NCBI RefSeq assembly: GCF_900112035.1
Contig: NZ_FOKC01000005.1
Location: 1-64,000 of the forward strand
Reading direction: 5' to 3'
DNA from: Nocardioides alpinus
GTDB lineage: Bacteria; Actinomycetota; Actinomycetes; Propionibacteriales; Nocardioidaceae
DNA length: 64,000 nucleotides
Shown piece by piece: positions 33,898 through 41,777 of the stretch. The first letter of the stretch is position 1. Each line of letters begins with the position of its first letter. Below the pieces are notes generated by a model, which had not been told where the DNA came from, did no database searches, and worked only from the letters and a program-made list of their open reading frames with translations. Position numbers and translations under genes: made by a program.

Positions 33898-35286
33898 GTG
33901 AGCGGAGTCGCCTGGGGTACGTCGACCGCCCGCGGCGTTGTCGCGGCGGCCACGCTCGGGTCGGGGCTGACGCTGCTGGACGGCACGGTCGTCAACGTCG
34001 CGCTCCGGTCGATGGGCGAGGACCTCGACGCGTCGCTCTCGCAGCTGCAGTGGATCACCAACGGCTACTTCCTCTCGCTCGCGTCCCTGATCCTGCTCGG
34101 CGGGGCGCTGGGGGACCGGCTCGGTCGACGCCGGGTCTTCGTCATCGGGACCGTGTGGTTCGCTCTGGCCTCCCTGCTCTGCGGGCTGGCGCCCACCGCC
34201 GAGGTGCTGATCGTCGCCCGGGTGCTGCAGGGGATGGGCGGCGCGCTCCTGACCCCGGGCAGCCTGGCCATGATCCAGGGCGCCTTCCGGGCAGAGGACC
34301 GCAGCCGCGCGATCGGCGCCTGGTCCGGCCTGGGTGGCATCGCGGCCGCGCTCGGACCGCTGGTGGGCGGGCTGCTGATCGACCACGCGTCGTGGCGCTG
34401 GATCTTCCTCATCAACCTGCCGCTCGCGGCGCTGACCGTCTGGCTGGCGCACCGCTGGGTGCCCGAGACGCGCGACCCGCGTGCCCACGGCAGGTTCGAC
34501 CTCGCCGGTGCAGCCCTGGCGTCGCTGGCGCTCGCCGGCACCACCTGGGCACTGACCGACGCGGGCGGCCCGGCCACGTGGTGGGCAGCCGGGCTCGGCC
34601 TGGCCGCGGCGATCGGCTTCGTCGTCGTCGAGCGCCGGACCCGGGAGCCGATGGTGCCGCTCGGCCTCTTCGCCGACCGCACCTTCAGCGCCGCCAACGC
34701 GATGACCCTGGTCGTCTACGCCGCCCTCGGTGCGATCCTGTTCTTCCTCGTCCTGCAGCTCCAGACGGTGGGTGGCTACAACGCCCTCCAGGCCGGTCTG
34801 GCCACCCTCCCGATCACGCTCTGCATGCTCGTCCTGGCCGCCCGAGGCGGCGCCCTGGCCGAGCGGATCGGCCCGCGGATCCCGATGACGTTCGGCCCGT
34901 TGGCGATGGCCGCCGGCACGCTCTGGCTGCTCGTCGTCGGACCCGACGTGGTCTGGTGGCGCGACGTGGCACCCGGCCTCACCGTCTTCGGCCTCGGACT
35001 GGCGCTCATGGTGGCACCGCTGACCGCGACCGTGCTGGCCGCGGCGCCCGACGAGGTGACCGGCATCGCGAGCGGCATCAACAACGCCGTCGCCCGCGCC
35101 GGGTCCCTGCTCGCGGTGGCCGCACTCCCGACGGCCGTCGGCCTCGCCGGCGACGACTACCGCGACCCGGCGCGCTTCGACACCGCGTACGGCTCCGCGA
35201 TGATCGCCTGCGCGGTGCTGCTCGTGGTCGGTGGCGTCCTGTCGTGGTTCGCGATCCCCAGCCGCATCCGCACCCCTTCTGCCTAA
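33898..35286 (+). CDS. MFS exporter, DHA2 (EmrB/QacA) type
   Basis: 462 aa, about fourteen membrane helices. Motif A-like GGALGDRLGRRRVF, motif C-type GLGGIAAALGPLVGGLL and the N-terminal LDGTVVNVALRSMGEDL (the D1 motif of DHA2) are visible. These are proton-driven multidrug exporters. The GTG start lies 6 nt after TAGCCT (33886-33891), compatible with leaderless expression. A second DHA2 exporter is at 45714-47288. Confidence 0.92.
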   Translation: MSGVAWGTSTARGVVAAATLGSGLTLLDGTVVNVALRSMGEDLDASLSQLQWITNGYFLSLASLILLGGALGDRLGRRRVFVIGTVWFALASLLCGLAPTAEVLIVARVLQGMGGALLTPGSLAMIQGAFRAEDRSRAIGAWSGLGGIAAALGPLVGGLLIDHASWRWIFLINLPLAALTVWLAHRWVPETRDPRAHGRFDLAGAALASLALAGTTWALTDAGGPATWWAAGLGLAAAIGFVVVERRTREPMVPLGLFADRTFSAANAMTLVVYAALGAILFFLVLQLQTVGGYNALQAGLATLPITLCMLVLAARGGALAERIGPRIPMTFGPLAMAAGTLWLLVVGPDVVWWRDVAPGLTVFGLGLALMVAPLTATVLAAAPDEVTGIASGINNAVARAGSLLAVAALPTAVGLAGDDYRDPARFDTAYGSAMIACAVLLVVGGVLSWFAIPSRIRTPSA

Positions 35287-35296
35287 GGTCTGTGCC

Positions 35297-36511
35297 ATGC
35301 GCGTACGACGGGGAGCTGGGGTGGCGGTCGCCGCTGCCCTCACCCTCGTGCTCGGCGCGTGCAGTGACGGGGACGCGGCTCCCGAGCCGGACCGCACGTC
35401 GGCCGCCGAGACCTCGAAGCCCTCGCCGAGCAAGAGCCCGGCCGTGCCGGTCGCCGACCCGGCGCACGCCGTCGACCCGCCCGGCAGGCGCGACGGCCGG
35501 CTGTGGAGCGCCGACATCCTCGTGCAGTGGGACCGACCCCTCGACGACGACCTGGTCAAGAGGATCGAGAGGCTCGAGGGCGTCGCCCACACCGAGCGCA
35601 TCGGCCTCGGCCAGGTCAGCCTGGAGAACCGCGTGCTGACGGTCGCCTCGGTCGACCCCGGCGACTACCGCCACTTCACGCAGGCGGACGTGGCGGACTT
35701 CCAGGAGGCCTGGGACCGCGTCGCCGGCGGTGAGATGGCGATCGACCAGAAGGTCGCCAAGCGGCTCGCCGACAAGGACGGGATGATCCGGCTCGGGAGC
35801 GAGGAGAGCGCCCCCACCCTGCACGTGGGCGCCTACACGCCCCAGATCCCGACCATCGACATGGTGGTCAACACCGCCTGGGCCGACGACATCGAGATGG
35901 CCACCGACAACGGCCTGCTGATCTCGACCGACGCGATCACCCCCTCGAGCATCCGCAAGCCGCTGAAGCGGCTCGTCGGCGAGGACGTCTCGGTGCAGAT
36001 GCTCGACATCGCGTCCCTGATCGGGCTCGACCCCGACGCGCAGCTCACGGCACTCCCGACCGGCACCACCCTCGGCAGCGTCGTGGGCACCTACCGCTAC
36101 CGCGTCATCGGCGGCGGCCGGATCGCCCCGGAGGAGTCCTGGGTGGCAGCCAACATCCGCACCGAGGTGGTGCCGATCCTGGGCGCGGTCACCTGCCACA
36201 AGGACCTCTTCCCGCAGCTGCGGGCGGCGCTGCTCGAGGTGCAGTCGCGCGGACTGGCCGCGGAGATCCATCCCGACGAGTACGCCGGCTGCTACTACCC
36301 CCGCTTCATCGCCAACACCACCTCGCTGTCCAACCACTCCTTCGGCCTCGCCCTCGACCTCAACGTCCCCGGCAACGGCCGCGGGACCGTCGGCGACATC
36401 GACCGCGACGTGGTCGCCGTGTTCAAGAAGTGGGGCTTCGCCTGGGGTGGCGACTGGCGCTACACCGACCCGATGCACTTCGAGCTCAGCGAGGTCAAGG
36501 CCGTCGGCTGA
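35297..36511 (+). CDS. Lipoprotein D-alanyl-D-alanine carboxypeptidase (M15/VanY-like)
   Basis: 404 aa. Lipobox LGAC (Cys near residue 22) anchors it outside. Residues 50-270 form a family-specific domain I cannot name. The C-terminal M15 peptidase part has SNHSFGLALDLNVPG (zinc His and Asp) and GDWRYTDPMHFEL (catalytic and zinc residues). It would trim D-Ala ends of peptidoglycan stems. ATG 35297 lies 7 nt after TAAGGT (35284-35289), suggesting leaderless mRNA. Confidence 0.88.
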   Translation: MRVRRGAGVAVAAALTLVLGACSDGDAAPEPDRTSAAETSKPSPSKSPAVPVADPAHAVDPPGRRDGRLWSADILVQWDRPLDDDLVKRIERLEGVAHTERIGLGQVSLENRVLTVASVDPGDYRHFTQADVADFQEAWDRVAGGEMAIDQKVAKRLADKDGMIRLGSEESAPTLHVGAYTPQIPTIDMVVNTAWADDIEMATDNGLLISTDAITPSSIRKPLKRLVGEDVSVQMLDIASLIGLDPDAQLTALPTGTTLGSVVGTYRYRVIGGGRIAPEESWVAANIRTEVVPILGAVTCHKDLFPQLRAALLEVQSRGLAAEIHPDEYAGCYYPRFIANTTSLSNHSFGLALDLNVPGNGRGTVGDIDRDVVAVFKKWGFAWGGDWRYTDPMHFELSEVKAVG

Positions 36512-36541
36512 GAGGGTGCCGCGCGTGACTAGGCTCGGCGC

Positions 36542-37519
36542 ATGAAGGCAGTCCAGGTCGTCACGCCCACCGGTCCCGCCGACATCGAGGTGCGCGAGGT
36601 CGACGCGCCCGTCCCGGCGGCCCACGACGTGCTGGTCGAGGTGCACAGCGTCGGCGTCGCCTTCCCCGACCTCCTGCTGAGCCGGGGGGAGTACCAGTTC
36701 AAGCCCGAGCCGCCGTTCACGCTCGGCGTCGACTTCGCCGGCGTGGTCCTCGACCCTGGCGCCGCGGAGTCCAGCGGCTTCACGGTCGGACAGCGGGTCG
36801 CGGGGGTCAACCTCAACGGCGGGGCGGCCGAGGTCGTCGCCAACCCGGCGATCTTCACCTTCGCGCTGCCCGACGCCCTGTCGTACGACGAGGGCGCGGC
36901 GCTGCCGATGAACTACCTCACCGCCCTCTTCGCGCTCGAGGAGCGCGGGGGACTGCGCGACCGCGAGACCGTCCTCGTCCACGGCGCCGCCGGCGGCGTC
37001 GGCACCGCGACCCTCCAGGTCGCGAAGGGTCTCGGCGCGCGGACCATCGCGGTCGTCAGCACCGAGGAGAAGGCGGCCTTCGCGCGCGCCGCCGGCGCCG
37101 ACGAGGTCGTCATCGGCCCGGACTTCAAGGACGCGGTCAAGGAGCTGACCCAGGGCCGCGGGGTCGACGTCGTCCTCGACGTCGTGGGCGGCGACGCGTT
37201 CACCGACTCCCTGCGCTGCCTGGCCGAGCTCGGCCGGATCCTCGTCGTCGGGTTCGCCGCCGGCCAGGGCATCCCCCAGGTGAAGGTCAACCGGCTGCTC
37301 CTCGGCAACACCGACGTCCGCGGCGTCGGCTGGGGGGCGTACGCCATGACCCGCCCGGGCTACATGCAGAAGCAGTGGCACCGCCTCGCTCCGATGATCG
37401 AGGCCGGCGTCATCAGGCCGCCGATCGGTGCGACCCACGACATGGCCGACTTCGGGCGGGCGCTGGTCGACATGGACGAGCGCCGCACCCTCGGCAAGTC
37501 GGTCGTGCGGGTGCGCTGA
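36542..37519 (+). CDS. Zinc-independent NADPH:quinone oxidoreductase (MDR family)
   Basis: 325 aa. N-terminal GroES-like part (VEVHSVGVAFPDLLLSRGEY, GVDFAGVV) and Rossmann domain with VLVHGAAGGVGTATLQVAK. Zinc ligands are absent, as in quinone reductase/zeta-crystallin-type members. The typical closing block LGKSVVRV is present. ATG 36542 lies 6 nt after TAGGCT (36530-36535). The substrate is not deducible. Confidence 0.92.
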   Translation: MKAVQVVTPTGPADIEVREVDAPVPAAHDVLVEVHSVGVAFPDLLLSRGEYQFKPEPPFTLGVDFAGVVLDPGAAESSGFTVGQRVAGVNLNGGAAEVVANPAIFTFALPDALSYDEGAALPMNYLTALFALEERGGLRDRETVLVHGAAGGVGTATLQVAKGLGARTIAVVSTEEKAAFARAAGADEVVIGPDFKDAVKELTQGRGVDVVLDVVGGDAFTDSLRCLAELGRILVVGFAAGQGIPQVKVNRLLLGNTDVRGVGWGAYAMTRPGYMQKQWHRLAPMIEAGVIRPPIGATHDMADFGRALVDMDERRTLGKSVVRVR

Positions 37520-37555
37520 CGCCTGCCGTCTGGCCCGCCGCGTTAGGGTCGGCGC

Positions 37556-39499
37556 GTGACGATCCTTGACGCTGCCCGCGACGGCATGAACCCCGACATC
37601 CGCCCGCAGGACGACCTCTTCGGCCACGTGAACGGCCGCTGGCTGGAGGAGACGGAGATCCCCTCCGACAAGTCCAGCTGGGGCGCCTTCATCGCGCTGG
37701 CCGACGCTGCCGAGCAGCAGGTGCGCGACATCATCACCGAGCTCGCGGACCGCCCGCGCGACGAGCTCGACGAGGACGAGCGCAAGGTGGGCGACCTCTA
37801 CGCCTCCTTCATGGACACCGACACCATCGAGGCCAAGGGCCTCCAGCCGGTCCAGGGCCTCCTCGACCGGGCCCGCTCGGTGAGCAACCTGACCGACCTC
37901 GCCGCCTTCCTCGGAGTCTTCGAGCGCATCGGCGGCCCCGGTCTCTTCGGTTCCTACATCACGCCCGACCGCGGTGACGCCTCGACCAACATCGTCTACC
38001 TCGCCCAGGGCGGCCTCGGCCTGCCCGACGAGTCCTACTACCGCGACGAGAAGTTCGCCGAGATCCGCGAGAAGTACGTCGCCTACCTCACCCAGCTGTT
38101 CACGCTCAGCGGCCACGCCGACCCGTCGGCCGGGGCCGCGGCCGTGCTGACGTACGAGACCCTGCTGGCCCAGGGCCACTGGGAGGCCGCGGAGACACGC
38201 GACGTCCAGAAGACCACCAACCACAAGAGCCTCGACGAGCTCGTGGCGCTCTGCCCGGCCTTCGACTGGGTCACCTACATCACCGGCCTCGGCGGCACCG
38301 AGGAGACGCTGCGCAGCTCGATCGTGATGCAGCCCGACTTCTTCTCCCACCTGTCGACGGTGCTGGAGGAGACGCCGATCGAGGCGTGGCGCGACATCCT
38401 GCACGTGCGCATCATCCGCAGCTCGGCGCCCTACCTGCCCGACGAGTTCGTCCAGGCCAACTTCGACTTCTACGGCCGCACGCTCAACGGCACCCCGGAG
38501 CTGCGCGCCCGCTGGAAGCGCGGCGTCGACTTCGTCGAGGGCTGCATCGGCGAGGCCGTCGGCAAGGTCTACGTCACCCGCCACTTCCCGCCGAAGTCCA
38601 AGCAGATGATGGACGAGCTGGTCGCCAACCTCGTCACCGCCTACCGGCGCTCGATCGAGACGCTCGACTGGATGGGCGAGGACACCAAGCAGAAGGCCTA
38701 CGACAAGCTCGACCGCTTCTACCCCAAGATCGGCTACCCGACGGAGTTCCGCGACTACTCCGCGCTCACCATCTCGCCCGACGACCTGATGGCCAACGTC
38801 ACCTCGGCGTCGGCGTTCGAGACCGACCGCCAGCTCGAGAAGGTCGGGCAGCCCGTCGACCGCGACGAGTGGCTGATGCTCCCGCAGACCGTCAACGCCT
38901 ACTACCACCCGGGCACCAACGAGATCTGCTTCCCGGCCGCGATCCTGCAGCCGCCGTTCTTCAGCCCCGACGCCGAGGAGGCCGAGAACTACGGCGGCAT
39001 CGGCGCGGTCATCGGCCACGAGATCGGTCACGGCTTCGACGACCAGGGCGCGCAGTACGACGGCGACGGCAACCTCCACGACTGGTGGACCGCCGACGAC
39101 AAGTCCGCCTTCGAGGCCAAGTCGCAGGCGCTGGTCGCGCAGTACGACGAGTTCGAGCCGCGCACCCTCCCCGGCGAGCACGTCAACGGCAGCCTCACCG
39201 TCGGTGAGAACATCGGCGACCTCGGCGGCCTGACCATCGCGCACAAGGCGTACGTCATCAGCCGGGGCGGTGAGGCGTCGGTCGACGAGCGCCGCACCCT
39301 CTTCCTCAACTGGGGCCACGTGTGGCGCACCAAGCGGCGCAAGGAGCAGGAGCTGCAGTACCTCACCATCGACCCGCACAGCCCCGCCGAGTTCCGCGCC
39401 AACATCGTGCGCAACCTCGACGAGTTCCACGAGGTCTTCGAGACCCGGCCGGGCGACGGCCTCTGGCTCGAGCCCGAGGGTCGCGTCCGTATCTGGTGA
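37556..39499 (+). CDS. M13-family zinc metallopeptidase (PepO/neprilysin-like)
   Basis: 647 aa, full family length. The zinc site is GHEIGHGFDDQG with the third ligand in GENIGDLGG; the upstream NAYYHPGTNEICFPAAILQ block and the C-terminal end VRIW are characteristic. Bacterial members are cytosolic or exported oligopeptidases; there is no signal peptide here. GTG 37556 lies 6 nt after TAGGGT (37544-37549). The stop codon is followed by a partial repeat and a hairpin. Confidence 0.95.
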   Translation: MTILDAARDGMNPDIRPQDDLFGHVNGRWLEETEIPSDKSSWGAFIALADAAEQQVRDIITELADRPRDELDEDERKVGDLYASFMDTDTIEAKGLQPVQGLLDRARSVSNLTDLAAFLGVFERIGGPGLFGSYITPDRGDASTNIVYLAQGGLGLPDESYYRDEKFAEIREKYVAYLTQLFTLSGHADPSAGAAAVLTYETLLAQGHWEAAETRDVQKTTNHKSLDELVALCPAFDWVTYITGLGGTEETLRSSIVMQPDFFSHLSTVLEETPIEAWRDILHVRIIRSSAPYLPDEFVQANFDFYGRTLNGTPELRARWKRGVDFVEGCIGEAVGKVYVTRHFPPKSKQMMDELVANLVTAYRRSIETLDWMGEDTKQKAYDKLDRFYPKIGYPTEFRDYSALTISPDDLMANVTSASAFETDRQLEKVGQPVDRDEWLMLPQTVNAYYHPGTNEICFPAAILQPPFFSPDAEEAENYGGIGAVIGHEIGHGFDDQGAQYDGDGNLHDWWTADDKSAFEAKSQALVAQYDEFEPRTLPGEHVNGSLTVGENIGDLGGLTIAHKAYVISRGGEASVDERRTLFLNWGHVWRTKRRKEQELQYLTIDPHSPAEFRANIVRNLDEFHEVFETRPGDGLWLEPEGRVRIW

Positions 39500-39508
39500 T
39501 CAGGGACG

Positions 39509-39523
39509 GAGCGTGTCGAAACC
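39509..39523 (-). repeat. Partial interspersed repeat (one end only)
   Basis: GAGCGTGTCGAAACC matches one end of the family exactly; the other end is missing. It lies 10 bases past the M13 peptidase stop. Confidence 0.6.
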
Positions 39524-39557
39524 TGATCCAGGTGACTGACCGCCCGAGCCGACGACA

Positions 39558-39598
39558 AGTGGAGCCCCGTGACCGACCTACCGTCACCGGGCTCCACT
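39558..39598 (+). terminator. Terminator hairpin downstream of the M13 peptidase
   Basis: AGTGGAGCCCCGTGAC (39558-39573) pairs with GTCACCGGGCTCCACT (39583-39598) with one slipped base. It lies between the peptidase and comB. Confidence 0.7.
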
Positions 39599-39654
39599 GT
39601 CGACTCACCCCACGGCATTTCCCCCTGGCTGCCGCACCGCTGTTGAATGAGCGC

Positions 39655-40467
39655 GTGACACTGCCGGGGCACGACCAGTCCGCCCACCGGATCCGCATGG
39701 AGTGGGGTCCGACGGGTGCCGCTGCGGTCCCGGCGGACTACGCCGTGGTCGTCGACGTGCTCTCCTTCACCACCACCCTCAGCGTGGCGCTCGAGCGCGG
39801 CATCGAGGTCTTCCCGTTCCGCTGGCGCGACTCGCGCGCCGCCGAGCACGCCGTACGCCACGGCGCGACGCTGGCCGTCGGTCGGTTCGAGGCCATGTCG
39901 CGCGGCGACGCGCGCCACGTGTCGCTCTCCCCGGCGAGCCTGGCGGAGGTGCAGGGGATCGAGCGACTGGTGCTGCCTTCGCCCAACGGCTCGACCATCG
40001 CCTTCGCGCTGGCCGAGTCGGGGGCGCAGGTCGTCGGCGCGTGCCTGCGCAACGCCGGTGCCGTCGCCCGGTGGCTGGCCCCGCGGGTGGCCGACGGCGC
40101 CAGCGTGGTCGTCGTACCCGCGGGGGAGCGGTGGTACGACGACACGCTGCGTCCGGCGGTCGAGGACCTGTGGGGCGCGGGCGCGGTGATCGCCGACCTG
40201 CTCGACGGGCTCGAGTCGCCGGCATCGGCGAGCCCCGAGGCGCGGATGGCCGTCGCCGCCTGGCACGGAGCCGTGCTGCCGGTCGACCTGCTCAACTGCG
40301 CCGGCGGGATCGAGCTGGCCGACGCCGGCTTCATCGCGGACGTGGAGATCTCCGCGCGCCTCGACGTGAGCGAGGTCGTGCCGGTGCTCGTCGGCGAGTC
40401 GTTCCGCGACGCGACGGCCCTGCCGCCGCCCGGCCCGCGACTGCGGCGCGTCGGCGGCCCCACCTGA
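39655..40467 (+). CDS. comB: 2-phosphosulfolactate phosphatase family protein (ComB)
   Basis: 270 aa. The family removes phosphate from 2-phosphosulfolactate in methanogen coenzyme M synthesis; bacterial homologues have unproven substrates. Recognisable blocks: VVVDVLSFTTTLSVALERG, LVLPSPNGSTIAFALAESG, VVVVPAGERWYDDTLRPAVEDLWGAG (in parts) and LLNCAGGIELADAGF. GTG 39655 lies 6 nt after TTGAAT (39643-39648); ATG 39697 is an alternative. No other sulfolactate gene is present, so the pathway assignment is open. Confidence 0.87.
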   Translation: MTLPGHDQSAHRIRMEWGPTGAAAVPADYAVVVDVLSFTTTLSVALERGIEVFPFRWRDSRAAEHAVRHGATLAVGRFEAMSRGDARHVSLSPASLAEVQGIERLVLPSPNGSTIAFALAESGAQVVGACLRNAGAVARWLAPRVADGASVVVVPAGERWYDDTLRPAVEDLWGAGAVIADLLDGLESPASASPEARMAVAAWHGAVLPVDLLNCAGGIELADAGFIADVEISARLDVSEVVPVLVGESFRDATALPPPGPRLRRVGGPT

Positions 40468-40550
40468 GGCTGGCTCTGGTCCTCGCCGCCGGTCTTCCCT
40501 AGTGTGATGGCGGCCACACTCGGGTGGCCGTGATCTCGGAGGACACCCAG

Positions 40551-41561
40551 ATGAATCGCACCTCTCGTCGCCTGGCCGTGCTCGGCTCGGCGCTCGTCGG
40601 CCTGCTCGGCCCGCTGCTGCTCCAGCCCGCGCAGGCGGCCGCGCCGTCCTACGTCGCCCTCGGCGACTCGTACGCCTCGGGCACCGGCACCCGCTCGTAC
40701 ATCGCCGACGGCACCAGCTGCCAGCGCTCGACCCAGGCCTACCCGAGCCTGATCGCGGCGGCCCGCGGCTACGCCCTCAACTTCCGCGCCTGCTCGGGCG
40801 CCCGGATCACCGACGTCACCGCCACCCAGCTCTCGGCGCTGACCACGGCCACCGGCTACGTGTCGATCTCCGTCGGCGGCAACGACGCAGGATTCGCGGA
40901 TGTCCTCACCGAGTGCGCCCTGCCGGGCTGGGCGAGCAACTGCAACGGCAAGATCGACGGCGCCCAGGCGTTCGTCAACACCTCGCTCCCCGGACAGCTC
41001 GCCACCCTCTACTCCTCGATCCGCGCGCGGGCGCCGTACGCCAGGGTCGTCGTGGTGGGCTACCCGCGGATCTTCATGGGCGAGGACTGCAACGCCTTCA
41101 CCTGGTTCTCCCCCGCCGAGCAGTCGCGCCTCAACCAGATGGCCGACCTGATCAACGCCAGGACCGCGGCGGCTGCCTCGGCGGCCGGGTTCTCCTTCGC
41201 CAACCCGACGACCGCGTTCGTGGGCCACGCGGTGTGCGACAACCCGGAGTGGATCAACGGCCTCTCCAGCCCGATCAGCGAGAGCTACCACCCCAAGGCC
41301 ACCGGTCACGCGGGCGGCTACACGCCGACCGTGAGCCCGCTGCTCACCGGCGCGGCCGTCGCCGTGACCGCGCAGGTCGTGGCCGACTCGTCCGCGAGCG
41401 GTGCCGAGCAGGCCGCGCTCCAGAGCCAGTACGTCGACGCGGACCGCAGCATCGAGCCAGAGGTCGTCGTCGCGCCCGACCTGACCACGCCGGAGGCGCG
41501 TCGTGCCGCGCGGAAGGCCGGGATCGACCTCGACCGCTTCCTCGCGCAGAGCCAGCGCTGA
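40551..41561 (+). CDS. Secreted SGNH/GDSL esterase (Streptomyces lipase type)
   Basis: 336 aa. A signal peptide (ends AQA-APSYV) is followed by block I ALGDSYASGTGT with the nucleophile Ser, block III SVGGNDAGFADV and block V SYHPKATGHAGGY with the catalytic His. Cys pairs suggest disulfides, as in the S. exfoliatus/S. rimosus lipases. A C-terminal extension of about 70 residues (AEQAALQSQYVDADRS...) is not part of the esterase fold. GGAGG lies eight bases before the ATG. Confidence 0.92.
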   Translation: MNRTSRRLAVLGSALVGLLGPLLLQPAQAAAPSYVALGDSYASGTGTRSYIADGTSCQRSTQAYPSLIAAARGYALNFRACSGARITDVTATQLSALTTATGYVSISVGGNDAGFADVLTECALPGWASNCNGKIDGAQAFVNTSLPGQLATLYSSIRARAPYARVVVVGYPRIFMGEDCNAFTWFSPAEQSRLNQMADLINARTAAAASAAGFSFANPTTAFVGHAVCDNPEWINGLSSPISESYHPKATGHAGGYTPTVSPLLTGAAVAVTAQVVADSSASGAEQAALQSQYVDADRSIEPEVVVAPDLTTPEARRAARKAGIDLDRFLAQSQR

Positions 41562-41581
41562 GGTCCGGCCCCCGCCCCCAC

Positions 41582-41686
41582 GCCGGGGTGGTCCAGTGGC
41601 GAATGGCTGTCCACCAGCCGTAGTCCAGTGACGGATGGCTGCCGATCCGGCCTCACGTCGACCATCCCTCGCTGGACCACCCCGGC
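41582..41686. repeat. Nested inverted/direct repeat element
   Basis: The ends GCCGGGGTGGTCCAG (41582-41596) and CTGGACCACCCCGGC (41672-41686) are perfect inverted repeats. Inside, GTCCAGTGRCGRATGGCTG occurs twice in direct orientation (from 41591 and from 41623) and once inverted and diverged (41659-41676). It lies between the SGNH esterase and recQ. It may act as a terminator, but the structure is that of a short palindromic mobile unit. The remainder of the 216-bp gap shows only the recQ -10 hexamer. Confidence 0.6.
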
Positions 41687-41777
41687 GGCCGGTGGCGTCC
41701 TCGGTGGGTCGAAGCGGCCAGCGGGTGCCTGTGGACGCGCCCGTGCAGCCGTCGGTGGCGGTTGGTAGACAGGGGTC

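Noticed and set aside
35078..39430. A very long minus-strand open frame (about 1450 codons) across several plus-strand genes
   Set aside because: It is antisense to the VanY-like, quinone reductase and M13 genes, has the Val/Gly/Arg/Asp-rich composition of shadow frames in GC-rich DNA and shows no recognisable domain.
39655..40467. A coenzyme M or sulfolactate pathway locus
   Set aside because: Only the ComB-like phosphatase is present; neighbouring genes are unrelated peptidase and esterase genes.
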